Of a stretch of DNA of 64,000 nt, positions 52,092 through 62,896 are shown piece after piece. Each line of letters opens with the position of its first letter. Position 1 is the stretch's first letter. Source of the DNA: Viola odorata. Its lineage: Eukaryota; Streptophyta; Magnoliopsida; Malpighiales; Violaceae. The notes under the pieces were generated by a model, which did not search any database, was not told the DNA's origin, and saw only the letters and a program-made list of their open reading frames with translations. Where the stretch lies: assembly GCA_963691705.1 (NCBI GenBank), contig OY829540.1, positions 51,062,158 to 51,126,157 of the forward strand, written 5' to 3'. A program made the translations under genes and the position numbers.

Positions 52092-54297
52092 ATGTCTCAT
52101 ATTGGAGCCTCTGCGAGAGTCGAAAATCCCATAGATCTCGAGGCTAGGAGAGCTTGTAGTATTTTCGATTGTGATGAAGTTTTGAGGGCTGAGTTAGAGG
52201 AGAACGGTATCACCTTCCCCTTGGGTTGTCGCCCTTATATCCCTACAAAAGATATTCGGCTTCATGACGCCATGTGGGGAACGTTTTGGCTGGTTTACTT
52301 CAAGATGTTCCTCTATGGATTTCATCTCCCACTTCATACTTCTCTGATGAAGCTGCTAGACCACTACGATCTCAATCCGGTTCAAATAACTCTGCCTTCC
52401 TGGTGTGGGATTTATGCATTCCTTCGGTCATGCGAGATGAAGCGTATTTTCACTCCATCCCTTGATCTGTTCCGTACATTTTTCAAGTTGAGCTGTCGTG
52501 CCTGCTTGGTGGATATCACTCCTAGATGGAATGACACCGTCGTGCGATTTTTCTGGCGGAACTTCCAAGGTTTTGAAGAAAACATGGATAATTGGAAAAA
52601 TGGCTTCTTCACCCTTCGACTGCCGTCCCCTGGTGGCGCGGAGGCTTTAATCGAAAGATTGTTAGTGCCGATTGGAAAAACCCAGAAGTGTTGTCTAGCA
52701 TCGATGTGTCCCATGTTTCTGCTCTGTTAGAGATAGAAGGGCCTTTCCGCATTCAGGAATTTGCTCGGTTCAGACCCTTGAAAGAATGTGTCGTTGGTAG
52801 TTTTTCTTTTGCCGCGTTATCGCTTCACTTGGCTTGTTATATTAATATATTCCGTTGACAGGTAGCACTGAGGGTTGCTCTTCTGATGGAAATTACACTC
52901 CTCTGAACGTGGAACCGCTTCAGACGCTACCTCTTTCTCCCCCGCCCGAAAGTTCCAGCCATCCAATTATCCCACCGAGGAAAAGGAGGATTAAGACTGT
53001 CGCCGCACGCAACATTTCTGCCCAACCTTCTCGTTTTCTTGAGAATTGGTTGCCACTTCGGGGTAGGAGAGTGTCTTCGAGTCGTCCTGCGACCGAAATG
53101 ATTGACAGCGATAGCGAGAGCATGGATGCTGGTTCCGAACTGCGTCACGCCACTCTTGCCCAACGGATGAAGCTTAGAGTGAGGAAAAATGATCCCGTGG
53201 CGGAATCATCCGAAGACAATAGTGAGGATATGGCCGCTGAAACGGAGCATCTCAAAAAGAAAATCCGGAAAGAAAAAACTGGTCTCCCGATTCCTTCTTT
53301 TAAGGAAGTTAACGCAGTTCCCCCCACTAAGGTCGACACTTGTCCTATCGCGAGTACCTCGCAAGTGGCGGAGGTTGTCAAAGCACCTTCCGTTGTTCCT
53401 TCCAACACTGATGAGGTTTCCGCGGCGGTGGACCCACCTTTACCACCTGATGGCCCTGATTCTCTGATTTCTTCCTGTATTCCGGACGTGACCGTACCGG
53501 TTTCAAACCCAAATGTCCCTCCTAATCCTGTGAAACCTCAGCCTTTATTCCTTTCGTCGATCTCGGGCGTCGGTAATTCCTTAAAGAGTTGCTCTCCTCC
53601 CTTTATCGCCAACCTTTCCCCTCAAGGTCCTCAAGGGAATGTTGCGTTTCAGCTGGATCTGTCGTCTTTCGGTACTGACGGGCTTCGTGCTTTAGGGATA
53701 TCCGATCCGCTATTGCGAGATGAGCCGGTAGGGACCATAGTGGGCCAGATGTTTAGTTCTTCGAAGGACAAGGAAGAGTTCCTGCAGCACCCTCCTGAAG
53801 TTCAACATTCACGCCTCCTGAACGATATGCTGGCTAGCTTTCGTGAGCTGCACTATTTTCTCGAGGATCAGAGTGACAAGGTCCGACGCTCTCCTAATTC
53901 GACGAAACAATTGGACGCCGCTTTGGCGAAGGTAACAGAGCTATCCAAGCTTCAAGATCGTACCCGGGCAGAGTTGAACGAGTGCCGCGCCGATCTCGCA
54001 CGAGAAAGATCCAAAGGGAAGGCTAAAGTGGAGCTACTGGAGGCGGAACTAGTGGCGGCCGACAAAAGGAACTCTTTCCTTTGTGAAGAGATATTGTCCC
54101 GTGATGCGGATTTGGCCAAAGTACCCTCGAGGATAGCTTGGTGGAAAAATAAGACTATGGAGGTCTGTATCGCTGGCTTTATAGATCTCTATCGCCAGGG
54201 AACTGTTGATTTGACCAAGATATCTGATTATACTTCCAAGAAGATAAAGGATTTAGGCGAAGGCGAGGGAGATTTTCTTTCTCTCGGGGAGGAGTAG
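52092..54297 (+). CDS. Antisense ORF c: gypsy-type transposase-like domain plus coiled coil
   Basis: The ATG at 52092 gives MSHIGASARVENPIDLEARR. The first exon (to 52796) carries a domain like the 'putative gypsy type transposon' family (PF04195 from memory): FLYGFHLPLHTSLMKLLDHY, DLNPVQITLPSWCGIYAFLR and LVDITPRWNDTVVRFFWRNF. One base is missing near 52630, after which WWRGGFNRKIVSADWKNPEV continues in another frame. A 65-base intron (52797-52861, GT...AG) joins in phase to the second exon, which has Pro/Ser-rich sequence with a basic stretch (PPRKRRIKT), then SFGTDGLRALGISDPLLRDE and a long coiled coil from about 330 to 420 of the second-exon ORF. It ends acidic (GEGEGDFLSLGEE). AATAAA follows at 54438-54443. 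Function unknown. Confidence 0.6.
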
Positions 54298-54793
54298 GCG
54301 AATGGTGGCGGCGATATCTGTGCCGGCCATCGACTAGTCAAGGCCGACCCTCCGGGAAGATTTTCCTCTTTATTTGCTTTTTCTGTATTGTAATAACGCC
54401 TTTTCGCGCAAAACGATATTTGTACTTCATTTTTAGATAATAAACAATCTCTGCTTCGCTTTTCCACATTATCTGAGGTTACCGGCTTGGTTAACGCCAT
54501 TCCGCGTTATCTCCTCTAGTGTAGTATCGGTCTTGTCTTATTTCAAAAAAAATCCTTTCTGCTTTTTAGAGTATTTAATGCTCACGATCTTCTCATTAAT
54601 GCGGGAGAAAAGTCGTTCTGGCATAGACACACGTGTCCCTTTTTTATGGCGCCATGGGCTAGCGTGTTCCATAATTTTAGCAAAATCGAAGCGTTGCCGC
54701 GCTTCTCTAGAATTGTACTCATTGCTTGAGTCTTTTCCTTGTGATCCTCTCACGCAACGACTGCAACGTCTGTCATTTCTTTGACTGCTAGGG

Positions 54794-54802
54794 TTATAAA
54801 AC
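54794..54802 (+). promoter_or_regulatory. TATA box before antisense ORF d
   Basis: TTATAAAAC in GGGTTATAAAACCC lies 175 bases ahead of the ATG at 54969. It is flanked by a GGGTT...AACCC inverted repeat. Confidence 0.5.
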
Positions 54803-54968
54803 CCAATACTTGTTTTCTTTTGCTTACTTTTGCCGTTTTACTTTCTTCATATTTTCTCTAGCCGTCTTATTTTCTTTCCACCGTTCAAGGTTCTCGAGGC
54901 GCTTTCTCTCTAAAGGTACCTCCTATTTTCTTTCATCGTCTTCTTCATCTTTACTTTTTATTTCTGCC

Positions 54969-57335
54969 ATGGCTAAGACTCGTCGCTCTGAGTCGAGATC
55001 CGCCGATGAGAAAAAGATGGATATTACGGTTAGTACTATCACCTCTGAGGTCGCTCTCAATGAGCATTTAGCTGCACATAATGCTGTTATCCCTGATGGT
55101 TATAAGGCCACCGTTGCCCCTGAGTCGGTACGCTTGAATAGCGTTTTGAAGGGCAAGCGTAGGGTCTTGTACACACAAATGTTCCGTTATGGTTTCCAGC
55201 TTCCCATCAACTCTTTCATAAAACAGTTGCACATTGTCTGCGATTTGAATCCTGTTCAATTAGCCCCAAATGCGTACTGCTGCGTTTGTGCCTTCTTAGA
55301 ACTTTGTAAATATAAGGGGATCACTTCCCCTTCTCTTTTACTGCTTAAATCAGTTTTTAAGTTGATGAAGTGTCAGGGTGTGATAACGATATCGCCCCGT
55401 TATGACGATGACTCACTCAAGTCCTTCACTTGGAAACTTCTCCACATTGAGTCCTCTGTCGATGCTTAAAAGAAAGAGTTCTTTGTGATAGATCTTCCCG
55501 AAGACCCCAGTTCCTGGTGGCGGTCTGGGTTTAACCAAGACATCAAGGACAATGTCTGGGGTCGGCCGAAGACTCTTCCTCAGCGTGAACAAGGCTGGTT
55601 AGACAAACTTCTTCAACTGGAAATCAGCGTTCATATCCGCTATGTGGCGTGCAGAGTCGATATGAAGGACTGCGTTAGACGTGAGTGTCGAGTCGCTTCC
55701 TTCTTTATTATCACTGATACTAATGCTAACGTTATTTTGCCATCATGCAGCGACGGATCCCAACTACAAGTCTGAAAGCGTTAGGAGGCGACTGAAAAGG
55801 GCCCAGGAAAGAGAAGAAAAAGAGAAGGTCACCTCTACGGAAGCTGCCGATAACTCCACTGTTCTACCTACTATTTCTATGAGCCTCGCTCAAGTATCTT
55901 CTTCCTCAGCCGGTGAGGGGAATACCAACATCCCTTTGGGTATTCCTATTGTGACCGTCGCTGCCCCTTCTACTCGGTCGTCTCCTTCTAAAGCCCCTAG
56001 GGTTCCTGACAAAGGAAGAAGGAAGAGAAGGACAAGGAGTGTTGCCGCTCTCACTCCTTCTCCGGACGCGGCAGCTTCTTCTGAAGTGCCTCCTCTTGAC
56101 ACAACTGTTGTGAGTGTGCTTTTTATCCATGGTACGTTATACCTTGATGCCAGGCGTTATCTTACCTGTTTCTCTTATCGGTATTTCTACTGAATTCCTT
56201 GCAGGATACTGCCGCTGTTTCTACTTCCGCGTCTCTCATAGGCGAAATGGACATGGGTTATGTGCTGGTTGGCTCTAAGAAGAGATCTCGACCGGAGGGT
56301 GAGGGTGGAAGCTTATCTTCTACTGTTGTCGCGGCGGAAGTCGGACCGGACAACACCTTTATTTCTATGGATGCTCCCCAGACTCACCCTTCTGGGTTTT
56401 TGGTGAACATGGGTACGACTGAGACTTTCGGAGCTTCGCCCAATTCCTTCGGCGGGCCTGTTCATACATATGGTCCTAACTCGGGCTATCAAGAAGGTTT
56501 ACAGGACTTTTCGGGCTACCACCCTCACGGTTCCTATGCTGTCCAAGGGGGTTCTTCTTCTCAAGTCCACCCTCCTGTCCCTCTAGCCTTTGTTCCCTCA
56601 AGCATTCCTTTATCGCAACGTTGTGGCGAAGGGGCCTCCACCTTCGACTATGCTGTGGACCTGAGTTCCTCGAGTGAGCCTGGTACTGTGACTCACCAAG
56701 TGGGCTTATATGATTTTCGCAATACAAGCTTAGCGGCTCTCGGGGGCGATGGTTCAGTTGAGGTTTCGGCTTTCTTGGCAGCCCAAATACTGTCAACCGC
56801 CACTGAGCGGGAAGCTTTCCTCTCGCAGGCAGATGATGATAAGGCGAATTCGCTACGCTCTAATCTCTTTTCCAAATTTGTGAAATTTCACTACTGGACA
56901 GAGCACGTACAGCGTCAGGCTGCTTCTCTTACTGCGTCCCTTTCTGAACTTTTGCGAGAGCGAAATGAAAAGAATAAGTTGCTGGAGGAACGCACTCGAT
57001 TGTTACTGGCTCAGCAGGAGCTGTCGGGGCAAGTGTCCACCCTTGATGCAAAGAATGTCGTGCTGGAAGGAGAGAAGTTATCCTTGGCGAGGGAGAAAGC
57101 TGACCTGGAAGAAAAGAGAGTCGCTTTGACGGAGGACTCAGCCGATAAGAGCCTGTGGCACGTCAAGCGGACGGCCACTATATTGGTTGAATGCTTTGAA
57201 GAGGTACATGGAGTAGATGCGTACAAAGGTGACGAGGTCACAGAGGCCTTCAAACATAAGTCTGCCGACCTTAATGAAGCGGGTTTTGGCCGAGCTAAGA
57301 CGGAGGGTTGGAAACGGAGGAACCCCGAGGGTTGA
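54969..57335 (+). pseudogene. Antisense ORF d, spliced paralogue of ORF c
   Basis: The ATG at 54969 gives MAKTRRSESRSADEKKMDIT. Exons are 54969-55680, 55751-56109 and 56205-57335, with introns 55681-55750 and 56110-56204, both GT...AG and in phase. The first exon has the same domain as ORF c: MFRYGFQLPINSFIKQLHIV, CDLNPVQLAPNAYCCVCAFL and VITISPRYDDDSLKSFTWKL, then SSWWRSGFNQDIKDNVWGRP. A TAA at 55467-55469 breaks it where the relatives have a Trp codon. The second exon is basic (GRRKRRTRSVAALTPS). The third has FRNTSLAALGGDGSVEVSAF and a coiled coil of about 110 residues (ERNEKNKLLEERTRLLLAQQ). Only the one stop prevents a full protein of about 730 residues. Confidence 0.6.
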
Positions 57336-57907
57336 CACATTCCCAAGCTTTGCTGCCTCTTTTGCAGCCATCGAGCTTTTTGTTTTTTTTGCCTCCGCGG
57401 CATTATTGTTTTGGTCTTCGGAACTTGTGACCTTTCCAAGGCACTTTTATGCAATTAAACAGTTTATATTTTTGCTGCTGCCTTTTCCCTTTCTTTAGCT
57501 TTCTCTTTCTGAAATTCCCAAGGCGTCGTGACTATCCTGGTGACATAATATGTTTATTTTTTCGAGCAGACTCGTAGTGTTTCAGCAATAGTTATCGCTG
57601 AGGCCAGTATAGGGTTAATCTTTCCCGGCAAACCTCATAGTATCGCCACTTGTGCAGTCGTCAATATTTTCGCTGCTCGAAAGGTATTCTACACATTCTC
57701 AATTGTAAACCATCAGTAGCATAACGGGTTACAAGAGATAGTAATTACCCGTAGGAGCCTTTCCGCTGCCGTCATAGGGCATTAGTATGGAAACCGCATG
57801 AATCGCTTTTTCCGTCAGCTCTACTTCACTAGGGATTACGCATCTAGTTACTAGCTGGAATTTCGCGATTTTTGCGTTTCCATCTTTCCACGATCGCCCT
57901 GGAAAGT
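57336..57907. other. Spacer after ORF d
   Basis: Noncoding. GCAATTAAACAG near 57452 could serve as a weak poly(A) signal for ORF d. The ORF at 57217-57498 is a shadow. No other feature is seen. Confidence 0.4.
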
Positions 57908-58325
57908 GCCCTCACTTAGTGGGCCGTCACAAGGATAGGACTTTTCACTTTCAGGCGTTGTCCTCGCGTCTAGAATCATGTCCTTACTTAGTGGACCCAC
58001 TACACTAGTCCGGTCACTAAGAGGGGACTTTTCGTTTCTAGAACGGAGTTACTATTTCCTTGGGGAATGCCTTGTCTTGATGGGCCGTCTCCACGAGAAC
58101 GGTTATTACAAGAAAGGGCTTTTCACTCCCAGGGATTCCGGGTTATGCCCTCACTTAGTGAGCCATCTGATCAGGACCAGCATTCACAAGGATAGGACTT
58201 TTCACTCTCTGGGGGCGCTAGGGATCTTTCAATCCCAACGCTAGTTCAAGGCATCCTGGGTCGTGCCCTCACTTAGTGAGCCATCTGATCAGGACCGGCA
58301 TTCACAAGGATAGGACTTTTCACTC
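57908..58325. repeat. Degenerate tandem array between pol and ORF d
   Basis: The best unit, of about 62 bases, reads GCCCTCACTTAGTGAGCCAT ... AAGGATAGGACTTTTCACT. Two close copies start at 58147 and 58265, 118 bases apart. Weaker copies start near 57908, 57980 and 58070 (CTTAGTGGGCCGTC, CTTAGTGGACCCAC, TTGATGGGCCGTC). The inner CTCACTTAGTGAG is a palindrome. It lies where transcription of pol and of the antisense genes would converge. Confidence 0.75.
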
Positions 58326-58439
58326 CCAGGTGCCCCCTTTTCTATCTGCACAAAAAGCAACCACAAACACCCAAGAAAGCTCTCTCAGGGAGCGTTAGCT
58401 AAGGTTAGGGTTGGCATCAGCCAAAGGTGCAGATAGTTC

Positions 58440-59238
58440 AAGGTCTAGGATAATATAATTTCAAACGAGCAATATTCCAAGAGTTAGATAGGGGAGTACC
58501 ATCGAGCGTCTCTAGATGATAGGTTCCTTTTCCGATAACTCGAGTAACGTGATATGGTCCATCCTAGTTTGGGCTGAGCTTCCCCATACGTTGACCAGCC
58601 GCTCGTTTGTCTCTGAGCACCAGGTCACCTGCCTTTAGCAACCGTTCTTTGACGCGTCTGTTATGGTAACGGGCCATCTTTCGTTTGTAGTGTTGCATTT
58701 TCAGGAGGGTTTCTACTCGGACCTCCGATAACGCGTCAAGGTTAGCTCGTAACCTTTCCTCATTCAGCTCCTCTCGGAAGTGGGCCACTCGCAGGCTCAT
58801 GGTACCGATTTCTACCGGCGTAACAACCTCGGTTCCGAAGGCCAATGCGAAAGGTGTTTCTCCTGTACTGGTTCTAATGGTCATGCGGTATGCCCACGTC
58901 ACGTATGGCAGCTCGTCAGCCCATTTCTTTTTAGACCCCTCCAGATTTTTCTTAATGCCACTGAGGATGCTCCGATTTGTCACTTCTGCCTGTCCATTGG
59001 TTTGGGGGTGAGCCACGGAAGAGAATCGTTGCTCTATCCCAAATTCTGAGCATTGGTCTTTGAAGAATTGGCTGGTGAACTGTGTCCCGTTATCACTAAT
59101 TAGGATACGGGGTACGCCAAACCTCATGATAACTTAGTGCTTGAAGAAACGCCAAGGTTTTTCCGCCGTGATGTTGGCGACCGCTTCAGCCTCCGCCCAC
59201 TTCGTAAAGTAGTCCACTGCCACTATTACAAATTTTAG
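58440..59238 (-). pseudogene. Integrase of the minus-strand Tat-like element
   Basis: On the minus strand: QLKFVIVAVDYFTKWAEAEA-like start after a TAA at 59236-59238, a stop near 59130, then MRFGVPRILISDNGTQFTSQ (second catalytic Asp), VAHPQTNGQAEVTNRSILSG (catalytic Glu), DELPYVTWAYRMTIRTSTGE, TPFALAFGTEVVTPVEIGTM and a C-terminal domain with KERLLKAGDLVLRD. A TAG at about 58564 replaces a conserved Trp, after which DGPYHVTRVIGKGTYHLETL continues to about 58440. Integrase joins the cDNA to the host genome. Three stops make this copy inactive, all of the kind expected from C-to-T or G-to-A change. Confidence 0.85.
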
Positions 59239-61524
59239 TTAGGACCTTGCCTTTGGAAACGGACCCAGGATATCGATCCCCCATTTAGCAAAAGGACAAG
59301 GAGCGATGATCTCTGATATTTCAGTGGCGGGACGTCGAGGAATTTTAGAGAACTCCTGATATTTCGGGCAAGTTTGCACATAGTCGTGGCAATCTTTCCG
59401 GATAGTAGGGCAATAGAATCCAGATCTGAAGACTTGTGCAGCCAGGGTGCCGCCCGATACGTGCATACCGCATATCCCTTCATGAATTTCGCGCAACGTG
59501 TGAAGACCCTCTTGTTCCATTATACATTTGGCCGCTGGGTGCGAAAAGCATCTTCGAACTAGGTCCCCGTCATAATACGTATAGCGAGCTGCCTGTCTCG
59601 GTACTCTTTTCTTTTCAGCGATATTCTCAAGCAGTTCTTCGTGTTTTAAGTATTTGATTATGGGGACTCGCCAGTCGTTCTCGAGTTCTTCCACACACAG
59701 AGATGCTTGCTCTTCCATGAAGGAGGGTACGGGTAATTCTCGGTAATACACGCCTTTGGGTATGGACGCTTCCGGGTTTGCAGCCAGCTTGGCAAAGTTG
59801 TCAGCTTCGGCGTTGTCCTCTCGGGGAATGTGCTCAAAACTGACTTGCATGCCTTCTTTCTTTATTTCTAATAGCTCCCGCATCACTTTGGCGAGATACT
59901 GGACCATAATGGGCTCCCGAGCTTGAGAGCGCCCCAAGACCTGGTCGATCACTAGTTTGGAGTCACCACAAATTTTCAGACGCAGGTCTCCTGTTCTTTC
60001 GGTATCGTGCCTACCTTTGGAAGAAAGGCTTCTACCTATCCGGAGTCCGGCTAGTAACGCCTCATATTCTGCCGCATTATTGGATAATGGCTGCAGGATT
60101 CGGATAGCGTATTGTATTCGCATATCGTTCGGCCCATTTATAAAGATTCCTGCTCCAGCCAATTCTTGATTTTTAGCCCCATCTACATGAATGATCCAGA
60201 GGTCTGTATAAGTCTCCGGAAATGGGAGGTCCAAATCACCCCATTTCTCTTCGGGTACGTCTGTTAACGGATCTTCCGTAAAGGTGCATTCCGCTATAAA
60301 ATATGCCAAGATTTGAGCCTTTATAGATGGCTGAGACTGATACCGCAGCCCGTATTGCTCGAGTTCAAGAGCCCAGATTAGCATTCTTCCCGAGGACTCA
60401 GGCTTTCGAAATATCCTTTTCAGCGGTTGATCTGTTAGTACGATAACGGAAAAGGACTGGAAGTATCTGTCCATTTTTCGAGTGGCTTGAATTAGCGCGA
60501 ACGCTATTTTCTCAATTCGGGCATATCGCAACTCTGCATCCTTCAGAACGTGACTTACAAAATACACGGGGCGGTGCATGTGACTATCGTCGCGAACGAG
60601 GACAGCGCTGACCACTTCGTCAGCAGCGCCGAGATATAGGTACAAAGTATCACCTAGTTCTGGCCTGGTCAGCAGCAGATCGGATGATAGGTAATCTTTT
60701 AGGTTAACAAACGCCTCTTCACATTCCGGGGTCCACCCAAAGGATGCTTTCTTGCGTATAACTTTGAAAAAAGGAAGACACTTCTCGCCTTGTTTGGAAA
60801 TAAAGCGCCCTAGGGCGATAACGCGCCCTGTTAGCCTTTGTACTTCCTTTACGGTTCTTGGAGATATCATGTCTTGTATAGCTTTAATCTTTGACGGATT
60901 AGGCTGGATTCCTTTTTGGCTGACCACGTAGCCCAGGAATTTTCCCGTCTGAAACGCGAACATGCATTTCCGGGGGTTCAATTTCATACTGTGCCGTTTC
61001 ATCACGTCAAAGACTTCCTTTAGATCCCGCAAGTGATCCTGAAAGCTAGTGCTTTTTACCAGTATATCGTCAACGTAGGCTTCCACATTCCTTCCTATTT
61101 GTTCTTCGAATATCTTGTTTGCCATACGTTGGAACGTCGCCCCCGCGTTCTTTAGCCCAAATGGCATCGCCGTATAACAGTAAGTGGCCGTAGGAGTGAT
61201 GAAGGCAGTCTTCTCTTCATCCTCAATGGCCATGAGAATTTGGTGATACCCGGAGTTGGCGTCAAGTGAACTCAAATATGCGTACCTGGTAGTCTGATCG
61301 ACTAATTGGTCAATGCGAGGAAGCGGGTAGCAGTCCTTGGGGCAGGCATCATTTAAATTGGTGAAGTCGATACACATACGCCAGTCTCTATTGGACTTAG
61401 GAACGAGGATTGGGTTGGCTAACCAGGTGGGGTACTGAACTTCGCGGATGAAACCAGTGTCAAGGAGCTTTGCTACTTCTTTATCAACAGCTAAGGCTTT
61501 TTCCTTAGAGAACGCGCGCCGCTT
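59239..61524 (-). pseudogene. Reverse transcriptase, RNase H and integrase zinc finger
   Basis: The frame is open from the TAA at 61525-61527 to 59239. In the 712-residue part, reverse transcriptase has MCIDFTNLNDACPKDCYPLP, GYHQILM and YVDD at 101-104. RNase H has HVDGAKNQELAGAG, NNAAEYEALLAGLRIG, ICGDSKLVIDQVLG and EDNAEADNFAKLA, giving the full D-E-D-D set. The integrase N-terminal zinc-binding HHCC region follows: H in LREIHEGICGMHVSGG and C in CHDYVQTCPKYQEF. It ends GPFPKARS at the stop. This is the best preserved pol block of the window. Confidence 0.9.
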
Positions 61525-62165
61525 TTACTGGATCGGCTTAGCGCTAGGGTCAACGTTGAGTCGGTGCTCGGCTATTTCTCACGATATACCCAGCATGTCT
61601 GCGGGTTTCCATGCAAATTCTCCTCGACACTTGTCCAATAACCGAGCCAACTGAAGGTTTTCTTCGGAACTGAGCCTTTCCCTGACAAGGAAGTCTGCTT
61701 TTTCTATGCCGATTACTGGTACAGGCACCATTTTATCAAGAGGTTGAGCGCGCTTCTCATCGCCTTGTTCGTATGGGTCCGCTGTTATACATACATACCT
61801 ATCACAACTCTTTTGAGTCATGAGCAGGTAACATTCGGCCGCCAATTTTTTATTGCCCTTTATCGCTACCACTCCGTCCCAAGAGGGGTATTTCATCTTC
61901 AAATGCTTCTGAGATATTACCGCTCCAAAGCGGTTGAGAAAAGGTCGTCCGAGTATGACATTGTAGGGCAAGTTTAAGTCCACGACAAGGAATAAAAGAT
62001 CCTCTGACCGCTTGGAGGTGTCTTCTCTGAAGTATACAGGCAGAGTGGTTATCCCTGTGACTGGGATTGGGATCCCGTCCACCCCAATTATGGGTTTCTT
62101 ACAAGGTATCAATTCGTTGTCGGGCCATTTCATGAGATTGTAAGCCTCCAACATGGTCAATTCAT
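61525..62165 (-). pseudogene. Protease of the minus-strand Tat-like element, 5'-truncated
   Basis: The ORF 61579-62160 reads MTMLEAYNLMKWPDNELIPC, KKPIIGVDGIPIPVTGITTL, NLPYNVILGRPFLNRFGAVI and YPSWDGVVAIKGNKKLAAEC, the C-terminal two thirds of a retropepsin and the linker to reverse transcriptase. The D.GSS active site should lie just upstream but the sequence breaks into tandem repeats at about 62165. Two stops (TGA at 61576-61578 and TAA at 61525-61527) separate it from reverse transcriptase. The TAA is at the same codon as stops in the two other Tat copies. Confidence 0.85.
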
Positions 62166-62172
62166 GTGACTG

Positions 62173-62486
62173 GTTAAGATGGGTGTATGGTAGTGACGAT
62201 ACTTGGGGTTACCGATCTTTTGAGAAGACGGTAACATGGTCCATTTTAAAATAAAAAGCCTCATGAGGATCCATCTTCATCTTGCTAAGATGAGTGCATG
62301 GTAGTGACGGTACTTGGGGGTGTTACCGGTCTTTTGAGAAGACGGTAACATGGTCCATTTTAAAATAAAAAGCCTCATGAGGATCCATCTTCATCTTGTT
62401 AAGATGAGTGTATGGTAGTGACGGTACTTGAGGGTGTTACCAGTCTTGTGAGAAGACGGTAACATGGTCAATTGTAAAATAAAAGA
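62173..62486. repeat. Three-copy tandem repeat, 111-114 bp unit
   Basis: Copies start at 62173, 62284 and 62398 with G(T/C)TAAGATGRGTGYATGGTAG and contain AAGACGGTAACATGGTC. The last is shorter at its end. The array marks the break where the protease and gag of the minus-strand element end. Its place, between pol and an antisense ORF, is like that of the array at 57908-58325, but the sequences differ. Confidence 0.9.
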
Positions 62487-62896
62487 CGGCAAGGTTGTGC
62501 AAACAGAGCTTTGCAAATGGAGAGAAAGAAATTTGTTTCTTTTTTCTGACTTTACAGGTAGTGCAAAAGAAGTTGGCGAAAGATTGTGCATAAAGAGTTT
62601 TGGCAAACGAAAATGGATCCTATCTATAAGGGCAAGTGACATCTAATAATTCAGTAATTGAGTAAAGAAGGTTTGAGGCAGACAGCAAAGGAAAATTACA
62701 CATCTTTACTCTGTAAGGAGTAGGTTGTGCAAAAAAGCAGGCACAATTGTTTCGGTTTAAAAGAAGTTTAAGGGGATTCTGTTAGAGGAAATTAAACTAT
62801 AACTGTGATGAACAGAAAACAAGATAACTAAAAGCGTAAAGTTATAATAACAGTAAAGCTTAATACATCCGATAGCATGAGTAGCTACAAAAAATC
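62487..62896. other. AT-rich spacer
   Basis: No gene is supported. It contains AGGTTGTGCAAAAAAG (62721) and AAGGTTGTGCAAACAG (62491), diverged copies of a short phrase. The ORFs at 62391-62642 and 62464-62646 are shadows. Confidence 0.5.

Larger units (their letters stand above)
48944..62165 (-). mobile_element. Tat-like element on the minus strand with antisense gene block
   Basis: It was probably inserted into RNase H of the preceding element (junction after ATGGG at 48939-48943). The left margin is its 3' LTR (48944-49492). Then come four plus-strand ORFs (50354-57335), a spacer with repeats, and on the minus strand integrase, RNase H, reverse transcriptase and protease (58440-62165). The protease start is the last recognisable part; gag and the 5' LTR are missing, replaced by tandem repeats from 62173. 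Tat elements are known to carry extra ORFs, often antisense, between pol and the 3' LTR. Confidence 0.75.

Noticed and set aside
57011..57454. 147-residue minus-strand ORF
   Set aside because: It is the reverse shadow of the coiled-coil part of ORF d, with no relative in ORF c or the 62.9 kb ORF.
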